In this document: positions 23,575-36,422 of the stretch, piece after piece | How positions within the stretch are numbered: position 1 is the stretch's first letter | Layout: each line of letters opens with the position of its first letter | Source: Punica granatum | Lineage: Eukaryota; Streptophyta; Magnoliopsida; Myrtales; Lythraceae | Direction: 5' to 3' | Length of the DNA stretch: 64,000 nt | Assembly (NCBI RefSeq): GCF_007655135.1 | Contig: NC_045130.1 | Location: 9,176,001 to 9,240,000, forward strand | Made by a program: the position numbers and the translations under genes | The notes under the pieces: model-generated | Databases searched by the model: none | Told to the model about the DNA's origin: nothing | The model's input: only the letters and a program-made list of their open reading frames with translations

Positions 23575-24102
23575 GGAAAAACTATACACTTAGTTGTTTA
23601 GGTTTGAATTTTTTTCGTCCTTTTTCTAATTATTTATTTATTTATTTATTTATATCATATACCTTTCATTACTTTTTTGTTTCAATCCTTTTTTTTAATT
23701 CATTTTCAGTCAATACTTTTTTTTACTTTTCTATTTTCATCATTTTATTAAATTTTTTATCATAGAAGATTTTAACTTTGGTCCTTAACCTTTTAAAATT
23801 ATTCTTTTATCCTAATTCATTTTTTGGTTCGATTCAAGAAAAATTGAACCAAAAAAAGAATTAGGATAAAAGAATAATTTTAAAAGGTTAAGGACCAAAG
23901 TTAAAATCTTCTTTAATAAAAATTTGATAAAATGACAAATAAAAAAGTAATCAAAAGTATTGGATGAAAACAAATCAAAAAAAGGAAAAGGACTAAAATA
24001 GAAAAGTATTCAAAGGTATAGTATCTAGATAATAAAAAAATTAGAAAAATTACTAAAATAGAAAAGCATCCAAATCTTTAGGACCAAATGTATAGTTTTC
24101 CC
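23575..24102. mobile_element. Mutator-like foldback MITE, 528 bp
   Basis: The whole element is a near-complete inverted repeat centred near 23840. Left terminus GGAAAAACTATACACTTAG; right terminus, reversed, GGGAAAACTATACATTTGG. The inner arms pair closely: gaagattttaactttggtcc on the left matches ggaccaaagttaaaatcttc on the right. It is flanked on both sides by the exact 9-bp direct repeat taaacatta (23566-23574 and 24103-24111). A 9-bp target duplication is diagnostic of the Mutator superfamily. It has no coding capacity. Confidence 0.85.
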
Positions 24103-24111
24103 TAAACATTA

Positions 24112-25935
24112 AATATATATTAATAATTATATTATTTTGTATTTCTAGGTGTTCTTATAGTTAAAATGGGAGTTGCAGGCTTTTTTCTAATTTTCTAAAA
24201 CTCTTTTATGATTAGGATAATTTATTAATTACTTAATTAATTATTATATTATAGAAAATGTTGAGTTAAGGATTTGAATTTTGACCATTATTCTTGGCGG
24301 AAAATTTCTTAGTGTTTCCCCGCTGTAATATTTAATATATAGATACGTAGACATATAATTAAATTCATTCAGAGGTACTTATTTTGAATTTTAATCAAAG
24401 TTTATTATTTTACTGTATGCGACAGATATATATATATATATAATTTATATTACAAGTGAGATTATTTGAATATCTATATATACATAATGTAAATGGTTGA
24501 TAATTGCATATAATTAATTAACGTTAATAGTGACGAATGAATGAGGAGCTTCTATTTCGTCAAGTGGGCATCCGTGGCTAATCCGGTGATTGACCGAGTA
24601 ATTATATATTATATATAGATTAAAGTTGTTATAATTCCTCTCTCAATGTTCACATTCTCAAAAGATGAATTGAAACTTTTAATGGACAAGAACTAGAATA
24701 TGAATATCATATTCATATTCACAATCATTACATTACAAAAAAACAGAGAGGCGGGTGCATAAATTCCTAATAGTAGCAACTAGCATGTCTGAACTTTTGT
24801 CGCATTTCACCAAAAAAAAAAAACTCCCGTCGCTTCAATCCAATTGTGGGCTCCAACGAAATTGGTGATGGGCTTTTGGCCTGTGGAACTTGCACTTTCC
24901 ATAATTTGTAGGCCCAACTAGGCGTTTGATCACCGAAGCCTATTTTAGTAGAAAAGTATACATACAACTTTTTCTTTCACTTATGAGAATCAGCGATTTT
25001 TTTTTTTTGCTGAATAAGAATCAGAGATATCAAATATGAGTATCATTGTATTAAATCCTTTTACTTCGATTTATGAAATTATTATGTCGACACATATAAG
25101 AATATAGGATCTTTTTGACACACGGTTGATAAGGGAAATTTTCGTGGCTGCTTAAAATTGTCGATACTAAATTCGTGATCTTATGGTCGAAAATCATTTC
25201 AAGTGATTACTCTTTTTTTTTCCCTGGTGGATCACTTCAAGTGATTACGTCATCTAATTAAATCATGTGAGGTACTTTCGTCGGACAAAAAAAAATCATG
25301 GGAATCACTATCTTTTCAGCTAAGGTAGTCAAAATTGAGTTTATTTAAGTAGAAATGATGGAGGGCGCACATAATTGGAACGTAAAATCGAATCGTAAAA
25401 TCGTAAGGCATATAAAAAAATGATATAATGTTACATAATAATTTTAATCTATTTATGTGATCAATAGTCGTTATAGAGTTAAATCTCAATATACATTCAT
25501 ACTAATGTTCCATATAGCAATATAAATATTATCTCTTTTTTAATATAATTTTCAAACGTTCATTTTGCATAGAAATTGTTAGAAAAAAAATTATGAATAA
25601 ATTTTGCATTTGTTTTAATTATTGCTCTATACTGTTAAGTCGATGATAAGATTGAATTAGTTTCACCTAAATTGGATTAGAAAATGACAATATATTAGTT
25701 TAATTTTGACCCAGTAGAATTGAGTTTCTACTGTTTTTATTGAACAGAATCACATTTCTACTCGAATAAATCAAAGTTAAGTTTCTACGGCAAGTAAGGT
25801 AAAAGCATAAAACCGTAAGATTTTAAGAGTTAGAGTTGTGATTTTGACAACAATAAATCAACTGATCTAGTAAGTAGTACTCTTATGAGTAAATAGAAGG
25901 TCACTCATGGGAATTCGGTGGAAGTTCCTATCAAT
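24112..25935. other. AT-rich intergenic; Helitron-like 5' end near 24330
   Basis: A minus-strand TCTATATATTAAATATTAC preceded by A lies at about 24320-24338 and resembles the other Helitron 5' ends. I could not pair it with a 3' end. Nothing else was recognised. Confidence 0.4.
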
Positions 25936-27900
25936 CTACTCCATTTCATAGGTCAATTTGTTGGGTTGGTGTATCAAATTACGAAATGAATCTATAAACT
26001 CTTGATTAGGAAACATCGATAATGTCTTGCGTTGAACTAATAACGACGACCTAACGCCTATAGGATTCCTGAGCTCGGGATATGAGGAATTTAATAAAAT
26101 CTGCAATACAGTGACCAAAGAGACGACATTGTAAAGCGAAAAACACACAAATGAGGAACTGTCTAATATGTATCTTAAACATGTGGGGCAGCTCCACCTG
26201 CCTGTTTGCCTCAAAGATCTCTAAACGCTGGGATAGTTCTAAGTGAATGCACTCAAAGGTGTCCGATTAACATATCGGGCATCTATGCAATTAATTGACT
26301 CTTACTTGGTATGTCTAGTCATTGCAATAATTAATCCCTCTCTGATCTCGGGTACCCTCTTTGTATCTCTAGTGAAAGAATAGCTGGCTTATGGCCACTT
26401 CTTCCGCGTGGGAGAGGTGATAAGTGACCCGGGCCCTTTCATCATAGAGCGAGCAGAAAAAAGAAGAAGCAAAAATGGTTCAGACGCGAGCCCTTGCTTA
26501 TCGATATATACCTACATCATTAAATTCTGGTGTTTTGTGATTTAAAAATTTCCTCTTGAACAAGCGAGAAAATAAATTTAACCACAACGCAGTATAAACT
26601 TGGATAAGTCATTATAGCACGTAAAAATAGCCAAGTTTTTACATAACCCTGGAAGACATCAAACGAATCCCGAAGTTCATTTATCATAGTTAGTTTTTTT
26701 TTCCCCTAAATTATTTTAATGAACCATATAACGAGGCCACCAATCAGAGATGCACAAGTTTTCTTTTTCAACAATTAGCCGAAGGTTGGAGAAGAATATT
26801 AGATATTATCTTAAAAATGCTACTATAAAAGTAAAAATCTGTTTACAATAATTAACTAATTTACAAGTTTTGTCGGAATAAAAGTAGGTGGAGAGTTGAA
26901 AAGCTTTCGAACTATTAATAGTGGCATAAACCGTAAGATTAGTGACTATAAGTAAATATATGTTTAAATATATATGTGTGAGAACATACATGTAGTGGAA
27001 TGCTTAAGGCGAGGTTGGAATACCTTCAATTGAACAACTTCATTTGAAATACTCCATTTCGATTTCGATTATTCTATTCTTTTCCAGGAACCAATTGCAA
27101 GCATGATGGTTTCCTTCTCTTTATGCTTTTTTTTTCCCTTCCATTATATATATATTAGAAGAGCCAGCAATCTTAGTGTTGCTCATCATTTAAAAGGTCT
27201 GATCGTACACTGAGTCCAACTGGGGGCACAGGACTAATGGCAGCGCCAAAGGGGCTTCCCGATTTGCAGGATTAAATATGTCTCCAGATACAGGTATTTT
27301 TTGAATATGTCCCAATTCAATTCAATTCAATTCCCCTGCACAAGAAGACAGAAACAATTACATCCTGGGTTGATCGTGGCCAATGGCAAGCTAGGCTATT
27401 GAGATCCTCTGGTTTTCTCCATGGACGGAAGAGAGTGCGCCTATTGGGCAAGAGTTAAATGGATCCAGTACACCGATCCGCATTAAATCTTTGTCAACAT
27501 AAATTGTTTTTCACCGGTGGAACATTTAATTAGTCAAATAAATTAGATTTGATCTAGGAAATTGGATGAAGGGGCAGTCATAATTGAGGGTTTTTCCTAG
27601 TAAAAGGCCAAAAAATATTGAGGACAAAAGACCCAAATAGTACAAAAAAAAAAAAAAAAAAGTTTGATGCAGTGACATTATCATTGACAATGAGATACAG
27701 ATCTAGTTGAATCTAACTAGAAGCAGGAGGGACCACAATCTCCATTATCAACTCTATCAAATCTTGTTATTTCTATCTCTCTGAGCTAACTAGGGCCCTT
27801 AAGGTATGCTGTGAAGTGGTGCCTCCCTAAGGTGGCACTAGCTCGCCTTAGGCTGGTAGGAGCTCCCTCTCGTTGAAGTGATGATGATATTAGATACAAA
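25936..27900. other. Intergenic, possibly old retroelement sequence
   Basis: Less AT-rich than 24-25.9 kb, with a 92-codon minus-strand frame (25936-26214) that has no recognisable domain. A poly(A) run lies at about 27644-27661. No gene is supported. Confidence 0.35.
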
Positions 27901-28960
27901 TCTAGTTGAATCTAACTAAGGTAGGTTGGATCTTACAGGAACTGGGAGTGATAAGGGAGGAAAAATTGAGAGCATATTCAGAGAGTATATATATATATAT
28001 TTCTTGGTCTTGGATCCGACCCCAACGCTGAGAGCGACGAGAGCTATGAGGCTTAGGAGAACGAGGATCCTACCACACAACAAAAGGAAGATGACGGATG
28101 CTGGAGAAATTTCAAATTTGAATATAATCTCAACTCTAATACCCGTCGCCATCACTTCTTCCATTGATCAAACCAAACCGTGGTGGTAAATGAAATGAGT
28201 AATAAATAAATAAATAGGCAATAAAGTAACAAAATGAGTGGAAAGAGAGAGATTAAATGACAAGGACAAGCACACGTGCTCAAGTGTAAAGTATGGTCAG
28301 CGTTTGCATGCATGGGAAGAGCGTCAAAAATCGCAATCTCAGATTCTGAAGGTCAACTTCCGGTCTCAATACCCGTCCAAACCAAAACCCCTTACCCCCC
28401 CCTCTCTCTCTCTCTCTGTCTGCCCCCTCTTCTCCTTTCTTTAATCCCCAAATCGTGACCCCCGGTAAATTAATTAATTCAAATCAAATCAAATTAAATT
28501 AACAATTTCGAACAATAGTAAAAAAATCAGACTTGAGATTCAAAAAATTTCACTCCAAGAAGCATCCATGCTTCTTCTTCTTCTTCTTCTTCCTTCTTTC
28601 CTCTGATCCTCTGCCTCTGCTTTCATTTCGTCCTATTGTATTGTACAGCACAGAGCTCAGTCACACTCACACTCACACACTCACTCTGTCCTGTTAAAAA
28701 CCTCTCGAGATCTTCACCTCCTCCTTCCTCTCACCTTCTCAGCCCCAGCCCCCTCCTCCATATATATATAAATTCACCTCGCCCCAGATAGATATTTAGA
28801 TGAGATGAAATTTCCTCATTGCCCACTTAAGCTTTTCCGCCATTAATGCCCTGCCCCCACTCTGCTTGAAAGCAACTCCTCATTCTCAATCTCCATTATA
28901 ATTTCACTCCCCTGTCCATTGCCTACTCTGTTTTGTAGATTTCGAATCCCATTGGCAGAC
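27901..28960 (+). promoter_or_regulatory. Promoter and leader region of the DUF4378-like gene
   Basis: Pyrimidine-rich, with CT dinucleotides at about 28397-28420, a CTT run at about 28570-28596 and CA/CT tracts at about 28655-28690. A TATA-like atatatatata at about 28760 lies roughly 200 bp before the start codon. The exact start of transcription is unknown. Confidence 0.4.
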
Positions 28961-31900
28961 ATGGAGATTACGGCTTTTAGTCCCGGAGCCTTGGCCGACC
29001 GGAAGCTCCGGAGGCCCGTCCTGATGCTCAAGGACTACCTCCTGGACGACCTCAGCTCGTGCTCGTCCAATGGCTTCAAGTCCTTCCCCCGCCGCCCCCA
29101 ATGCTGCCCTTCCACCGTCCGCTTCCTCCTAGACATCGACCTCAAGGCCAGGGGTGAAGCAGCGGCAGCGAGGACTAGGAGGACTACCGCCTCCAGGCGG
29201 GCCCACCACCATCGTGACCGCCCCTCCCTCAAGAGGAACCCCTCCAAGGCTGCGTCCACCACCGTCTCCGCCCTCCACAGGGCCTCCATGAAGGTCATCA
29301 ACGCTGTCAAGCTCCTCCCGTTTCCCTCCGTGGCCAAGTCGGCCACCTCAGGCAAGGCCCGCCGCAGCCTCTTCCCCCGGAGCCTCTCCCGCAAGCTGCT
29401 GAGCAAGCGGTTCTGGCGGAGGCCGGAGCCGGAGATCGGGCGGTGGAGGCTGTTCCGGGAGTTCCTGGCGGAGAAGGACCCACAGGCCGATCAGCTGAGT
29501 ACTTCCCATTCCCAAACCGCGAGCGCCACGTTGACCCCGCGGGTCTCGGCGAGCTCGAGCAGCGGCCATAACGGCAGCAGCAGCAGCTGGGACAGCAGCG
29601 AGTTCGGCGCTGTTGACACTGTCAGCACCTTCAGCGGTAACTCCGTTAGCTCGGATGGGGACGCCGTCGTTTCCGCCGAAAAAGATTTACTTTTACCGCC
29701 AAAACCTGCGATGGAGGAGAAAGTAAAAGCGGATAAAGTCAGCGGGAGAGTCGGCGTTACAGTCGGCGGTAACGAGGAGGAGGAATCCCCTGGAGCAACC
29801 CCTCCCGCTGCATGCACTGAGGTGAGCAGTTTCTATCAGATGCTTCGCATGCACTGTTCTGCCCATAATCTCTGTTTTTTATTAACTTTTTTATTAATTT
29901 CTCCTGTCTGTTGGCGGCATTTGTTTTTTTATATAGATAGATACAATTGTCCGATGGGATCTTCTTTATTTTCTTTTTCGAATTTCTCATTGATTCGATC
30001 TACATTACCATCGGTTTAATTTGCTAATATCACTGGAATTTTCGTTGATTTCAATTTCGACTCGAGTTTGAGTCCATGTATTTCCGCAACACGGTCTATG
30101 GAGGCGATCGAATAACATAAGAGTAATAGTACCGCTTTTGATATCAGTAAAATAAATCCTTATAGAATCTTACCATAATTGTTTGGGGTTAGACAGAGAG
30201 AGAAGAAGGAGAGCTTTTTGTTTTTTTTTTTTTTTGTGGGATCGCCTGAAAAACAGCTGGCTCTTGACTGCATGAGATTCCACGTGTGGGTGGGGACTCA
30301 GGCCTCGGGAATTGTTAGAGTACTTCTCGGAACTGTTGCAAGCCGAAGCTTCGAGTGATTCGACGCCTAAGATTCCGCTCAGTGCTGGTCCACTGGCGGC
30401 ATCTACGGCGATGGATTGTGCAAGACTACCCTGCGTCCTACTACGCGAGATACTAGATTGGACCTCCTATTTTATTGTTTTCTCACCTGTCGGGCCACGT
30501 AGGCAAGAGAAACTGGTTTTTTGAGTCGGCTAAGATATTTCTCTTTTGGTCTGAGAATTCGAGTTTCGAGTATATTATCATGGTCACATTAATACGAGAC
30601 TGATTTAATATACAGTACATTATTATTTTACTATAGTTCAAAATTTGAAAGTTAATTCAATTAAATAATGTATAGATATATAGTTCAAACGCGGTGTATA
30701 GTGAGCTTTTGTACTTGGTTCAAAGGGATATATTCAGTTATATTTCAAATTTTTGAAAGTTAACTTAAATAATATTTAATTAATATATGTAAAACCCGGG
30801 CTCGCATTCATAAAACTTAGGTTAAACAAATACTAGGGATATGGAACAGCCAACAAATATAAAAGTAACACAAGTCTTCTTAATTTTAACACGGTAACTT
30901 CGAACATACACAACATATATAATAGATGGATCTATATTTGCGCGTGCAACATCATTGGTCAAGTCTAGTTACGGTACATGTAAAAGTCCAATAGCCGAAC
31001 TTAATGAGAGAAGCGTCAATGTAAGACAACTACGTTTATGTAATTTTTCCATATATACACACACACATATATATATATATCTGTTTCTTCAATTTGAATT
31101 TTTATTTCTTTTATGACTGGAGAAGCAGAAAAGGGAAGCGAATTGGAGTCTTTTGTCTGCATTCATAGGCTAGGTAGTATTTTTATTTTTGCTGTCGTGT
31201 GCAATAAAATATACGGGGCCTGGCCTTTATTTGTAGATTTCGCTTTTTAGGGTTTAGTTAATTGCCACAATTACTTCTACCGGTCGCATGTTGTAGGACA
31301 ATATTTATTGTCTTGTAGTGTATTAGGAAAATATATAATGTGTTGCTGAAGCATCTAAATTGGACCGACGTAAGATTGGAGAAAAAATAAAATAATGGGT
31401 CCAATCTTCTTTGACAGATGTCACATACTTGTCTGTTATTGGGGTTGACTTACGCAAAGGTGAACTACACTCTTTGGATCTTACCTCTGAAAGGGTCGTT
31501 TTGGGTGTCTGTTGAATATTTTTTTTTTATCAAAGTGGAACACTCGACAAAAAAAAATCAATGCGAAGTACTGATTGGCAACTCATTATTTAATTACCCA
31601 AAAGAAAAAAGAAAAGAAAAGAAATTGGCAACTCATTGAACGCGGGATGCAACCAAACTAATTTTATTACTCCACGCACCCAGTCATACATACACTCTTA
31701 ATGTGGGACTTGAAGCCCCACCCACGAGAGGATGGGGCCCCAAGCACCGCAAGAGGCCGCCACACAATGAGATCTATGCTTACGCTTAGATTTATCATAG
31801 AACAGTGTCTTCTCATTATGGAATTTTCACAAAACAATTTTCTTTAAATTAAATAACTTATTTGAACTTACTTGTGCTGCAGGATTGGCCAAATGAGGAG

Positions 31901-32908
31901 AAAGAGCAGTTCAGTCCAGTATCAGTTTTGGACTGCCCATTCAAGGATGATGATAATGAAGAGATCAGCTCGACATCGGAGTGTAGTCCCGAGCATATTG
32001 GAGGTGAGTCTGTCTTCCCCGTGAATTTTACCTCGATTATACCTTGTTATTATACCATTAAAAAAAAGAAAAAGAAATTGCAACCACTTGATCTTATATG
32101 GACTATTATGTCATGCACAATTTAATCAATCTTGCTTTCTAGTCTGAAAGTTGAAGGTCTCTATTCAATATTTGGTACCGTCATAAATAGACATATATAC
32201 AAGTCTCACTTAGCCAAGGGGATATATAATTTAATTGATGTATGCATCAATTTGTGGTGCAATTTATACTAAAACAACTGCTAATTTTCAAAGTTTGTGG
32301 TTATGTAATTTGGCATGTCATATTATATATATATATATATATATATGTTAATTGATGATGTCATGATGATTATATGATCATATTCAGGGTCTAGGAAAAA
32401 GAATGGGCACAAAAGCCAGAGGATCAAGAGCCTCTCTCAGTTGGAGCCACTGAACTTAGATGGAAGGTTAGCGTTCTCTGAGCTCGACCATGGACCGGTT
32501 GCTGAGTCGACCATGCAGTCATACTCTAGCCCGAGCACAGCCCAATATGCTGAAGAGAACGAAACCAATGTGGGAGTGGAGGAGCTTCTTAAAGCTATCA
32601 AGATTAATAACCCTGCCATTGGCCTTGATGTAGACAACCTCTTGTCTGATTTCTGCATAGAGAAGTTAGAATCAGGCAGTGTATCCACGCTCGAGGCCCT
32701 GGAGGTGGTGCAAGACTGGGTGAATGGGACACCGAGAGATATATCGTCTGGATGGGAGGTGAAGAGTGGGAGAGCTGCCTACGTGAGGGACATGGAGGAG
32801 AAGTGCGGGAGCTGGAGGGATTTGAAGGAAGAACGCGAAGAAGTAGCCATGGAGATAGAGGATGAGGTTTGGAGGAGTTTGATGGAGGAGATCCTGCTCG
32901 ATCTCTAG
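28961..32908 (+). CDS. DUF4378/TRM-like protein, three exons
   Basis: Exons 28961-29821, 31883-32003 and 32388-32908 join in frame to 500 aa with GT-AG introns of about 2.06 kb and 0.38 kb. The first ATG in frame is 28961; upstream frame sequence has no ATG. The N-terminus has a conserved-looking block (LKDYLLDDLSSCSSNGF, then CCPSTVRFLLDIDLK). A long basic, Ser/Ala/Arg-rich low-complexity region follows. The C-terminus has VVQDWVNGT and an acidic end, EIEDEVWRSLMEEILLDL. That end resembles DUF4378, a domain shared with TRM (TON1-recruiting) proteins that act at cortical microtubules. Family assignment is from memory of these blocks; the microtubule role is inference. Exon 1 is much more GC-rich than the rest of the window. 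Confidence 0.7.
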
Positions 32909-33722
32909 AGAACACAGTTATAATAATAGGAAGGAAAACTGTCCAAATGTTGCATGTTCAGGTAAGAGACCATCAGATCGTGTCAATACAAACAGGTGAA
33001 ATAATGTCTAGGCTGCTTGATTAGCGAGGAGAGAAAACAAATAGTAATTTGGATCAGAATCTTATACTATGTTTCTTGTTGACAGTTTCATAAAGTAATG
33101 CTAGCTAGCCTCGAAAGTTTTGCGAAATTTTCAAGGGATTTCTCATTTTTTTCTTATAGATTGACATTTCTTTGCTAATGCTCTCCCAACAAATATTGAC
33201 ATTTCTTTGCTAAAGCTCTCCCAACAAATATGTAGTAGGGTTTAGAGGCTATTGTTTTATGAACATCATGTCATCTTTAGCCAGCCGGAGTCTCCCTGCA
33301 GGCAATGTGGGGCTACTGTTAAGTATGTGATCCTACCGTCCTGAAGGATTAAAGGACGGTGCAGCTAAGATACCAAATAATTAAGCCATCCGATCCATAA
33401 ACCACTGGATGGAGCCTCATTTAGCAAATCTCGATCATTATAGGGCCAATCTTGAGTGCTGATTGATTGATCTTGAGTACTGGATGTCTTCTATGTTATC
33501 TCTCTCTCTCTCTCTCTTTTTCTTTTTCTTTTTAAATAATAGTGGGAGAACATGATCAGTTATATGCGGGACCAAAATTGCAGATAAGATAGACGGAGTG
33601 TCGACAAGAAATTAAATCACGGTCAACCACTCGCTTGTTCCAAATTATTAGCACCATTTTTTCATTTTCCTTTTTTCTGGTGAAGAGAGTTTTTTTCTTC
33701 CCCCAATCCTCTCCCCACCCCC
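32909..33722. other. Downstream flank of the DUF4378-like gene
   Basis: Likely 3' UTR, then non-coding sequence. It includes the 35-bp tandem pair at 33160-33229 and a CT run at about 33499-33517. Confidence 0.4.
33160..33229. repeat. 35-bp tandem duplication
   Basis: Two adjacent units beginning attgacatttctttgctaa, differing at one base (gctaatg against gctaaag). Confidence 0.85.
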
Positions 33723-33767
33723 ACCCCCCCCCCCCCCCCCCCCCCCCCCCCGCCCCCCCTCCCCCCC
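33698..33767. repeat. Poly-C tract
   Basis: Contains 28 consecutive C at 33724-33751, followed by shorter C runs split by single G and T bases. The minus strand is therefore G-rich and could form G-quadruplexes; the plus strand could form an i-motif. Run length is the kind of feature most likely to be misread in sequencing. Confidence 0.9.
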
Positions 33768-34489
33768 ACACTCGTAGGTCCGAAATTCATGGGAAAAGCG
33801 TCTTTTTGTGAGATTGAAGTTATGCAACAATTTCAACAAAAAAAAAAAAGCTATGCAACAATTTGAAGTGGACGAAATGACATGCTAAAGAAAATTAAGT
33901 CGAAGATAAACGGTGATAAGAGCTGAGGTAAAATGACATGATGAGACTAGAACATTGATCAAGAGTCAAGATGCGTATTCATGACCCAAATCTTTTGAAA
34001 ACAGTTACTTGTATTGTTGCTTATTCGCTTAAAAATCTTACTTATTAGAGGTGCTAAAAGATGGCATCATCTTTTCTCTACGAGTCTATAGAAAAGTGTA
34101 TACGCTTTAGGATTTATATTCATGTGGTTATTTGACTATGCTTATGATCTTTTTTTCTTTAAAAAGATAATGATAATTTCGTTGAATGAATTATCAAGAA
34201 AATGATAATATATCAATGAATGAAGCTTAGTGTATAATTGTACAAGTGGCTGATTGAGTAGGTGTCGATTTCAATCCCCAAAGGGCTCTCCTTAATTAGC
34301 CCAAACCAACCCAAAAAAAAAAAAAAAGAAAGGATGACACCATTAAAAACATGTTTTATAGTGGTGGTTCCATTAGGACCATGTTCGGTTAGTTTGAAAT
34401 TTAACGGGCTTAAGGATAGGCCCATTTGGTTAGGTTAAGTGTGGGACAAAATTTTCAAATCTTTTAACATTGAATAAATTTCAACAACA
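33768..34489. other. Intergenic, no feature recognised
   Basis: AT-rich sequence between the poly-C tract and the tRNA gene. Confidence 0.5.
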
Positions 34490-34561
34490 GCGTTTGTAGT
34501 CCAACGGTTATGATAATTGCCTTCCAAGCAATAGACCCGGGTTCGACTCCCGGCAAACGCA
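34490..34561 (+). tRNA. tRNA-Gly (anticodon UCC)
   Basis: 72 bases folding as a full cloverleaf. The acceptor stem pairs GCGTTTG with CAAACGC, with discriminator A. The A-box is tagtccaacgg. The anticodon arm is attgc-cttccaa-gcaat, giving anticodon TCC at 34523-34525, which reads GGA and GGG. The T arm/B-box is gggttcgactccc. There is no intron. A pol III-type T run follows within 25 bases. One D-loop base (ttatgata) differs from the remembered plant form ttaggata. It should be an active nuclear gene. Confidence 0.95.
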
Positions 34562-35500
34562 TTTCTTTTGTTCAATTTTTTTTTTCCCTCCGGTAAAAGA
34601 TGTTTTCATCATTGTTTTTCCTCTGTGCTGTCTTTGACACTTCGTAGGCTTCACTAAGAAGTTGTGCCAAAGAAATGGAGGTTGAAACATTCTCGCAGAT
34701 GAATCTGTAAATCTACTAATCCCTTGTCTCTATTGGGTTCAAGGATACGTCCTTCTATTTCAGGAAGATCGGCATAAAACACAAACAAATATTAATGTCC
34801 AAGATATATATACAGTTGAATCGATCATCAATCCTTTGACTTCAGAGTTATGCTGAAGCTGTGTTGCCGGTGGAAAAAAGATGTTGAGGTAGGAAGATCA
34901 TCATCCTTAGATTTCCGTGGATCAGAATTCAGAACAGAAACCAAACATATGACCAGAAAATGGGAAGCAGGAGGCATGGTGAGGGGATGAGTTCCCTCGG
35001 CTGGGCCTGTCTTTGGGCCTCATTTGTATCAAACTACCTCAGATTCATGCAGAAAGATCGAACGCGAGTTGGTGCTTTCTTTGGTCCTCGGAATATCTAC
35101 ATCGATCAACAAAGTAAGTCATCTATATCGAGCTTATTATATATGCATAGGAATTATCCAACGTGAAAGATTGATTTTTCTAATTCCACATGCGAAGTAG
35201 TACCAATAGTATTGAGCCCGCCCGATAAGGCAGAGGAAAGGATAAGCAAAAGCCCTTTTGTCCCCAAACTGTCCGACCAATCATATCTGTTTCATGTCTT
35301 AATCTGGTATATCATTATTACTCGAAGAATTTATTAATGATCAATGATGTCCTTTTGGACTCCTATCGTGTGATGTGAACACCCACCCTATATTTATCAT
35401 CGACCACATAATTTATTAACCAATCTGTCACTTTTCGATACCTTTCATCACGTATTTTTTATAGAATGTATTACGGGTTATAGTATCTATGTAATATAAT
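34562..35500. other. Intergenic, no feature recognised
   Basis: The first 25 bases hold the tRNA terminator T run. Beyond that I see no gene or repeat. Confidence 0.45.
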
Positions 35501-36422
35501 TGTAGGATATTCTCAATATTAGACAGTTAGGGATATTACTGTATCTAGGGATTTAGTCCATATTTTCTCGATACTTTCTGTTTTATACGATCAGCTCATT
35601 TGTTGATTATTATTCAAAGTTGAAACGTCTTTATGACGAGCTCGAGAATTTTCTCGAGACTCCTCCTTGCAATTGTGGATCTGCTGCAGCATTGACAGGG
35701 CAGAGGAAGAAGGAGAAGGTGTATCAGCTTCTCCTAGGTCTCAACCCCGAGTTTAGGACTGCAAGATCCAATATTTTGAGCAGGGATCCTTTGCCCACTC
35801 TGAATCAAGCCTTTGCTATGATGTCTCATGTAGAGCAGCAGCGTTTGGTTGCTCGTGGTTTTGAGGCAGGGTCTCAATCCGTGCCAGCTTGCATGGCGCA
35901 AGGAGCTGGTGGGCAATATGGCAGCCCTGCGGGATTAAGGTATCCACCAGGAGGAAGGCCAACGTGTGATTATTGTGGCAAAGAAGGCCACGTCAAGCCC
36001 CATTGCTATCAGCTGGTGGGATATCCAACGCATTGGGAGCACAACCGAGAGCAGCAGAAGAAAGGCAAAGGGAAGAAGGGAGGTTATCTATGAAACGCTG
36101 TTGGACAGCCAAACAGACTTTACCAGGAGTCCAACAGAGGCCGACAGCTAACTCGGCTCAGGCCTCCAACAGTGGCACCAGCCGTGGATTTGCACTAAAT
36201 CGTCTATCAGATGCAGAGGTTCAGCGCCTTTTGGACATTGTCAGACAAGATGGAGATTGCCGTATGTAGGATATTCTCGATATTAGGCAGTTAAGGATAT
36301 TGCCGTATATAGGGATTTAGTCCATATTTTCTCGATACTTTCTGTTTCATGCAATCCTGTATATATGTAACGCTATTACAACAATGAAGGTTAAGCAATT
36401 CAGCTCATCTGTTTCTCGACAG
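35501..36422 (+). mobile_element. Gag-only copia-like LTR element
   Basis: Two direct repeats begin TGTAGGATATTCTC: 35501-35588 and 36265-36352 align over 88 bases with eight differences by eye. The right copy continues to about 36422 with TATA-like and A-rich sequence, so the left one is truncated. Between them lies only a gag-type fragment. No primer-binding site, polypurine tract, protease, integrase or reverse transcriptase was seen, and no target duplication (flanks ataat and ggatg). Confidence 0.7.
35596..36270 (+). pseudogene. Copia-type gag fragment, frameshifted
   Basis: The frame reads SSFVDYYSKLKRLYDELENF then QLLLGLNPEF, typical of copia gag (UBN2/retrotran_gag). A single CCHC zinc knuckle follows (CDYCGKEGHVKPHC), then a basic KKGKGKKGG stretch. 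A stop follows at about 36091. The natural continuation (RLSDAEVQRLLDIVRQDG) sits in another frame, which shows a frameshift near 36085. There is no ATG at the left end, so the gene is 5' truncated. It is not expected to make a working protein. Confidence 0.75.

Noticed and set aside
28919..28960. Longer N-terminus for the DUF4378-like protein
   Set aside because: The frame begins at TTG; the first ATG is 28961.
33556..33839. Glycine-rich frames on the minus strand
   Set aside because: They are translations of the poly-C tract and carry no gene signal.
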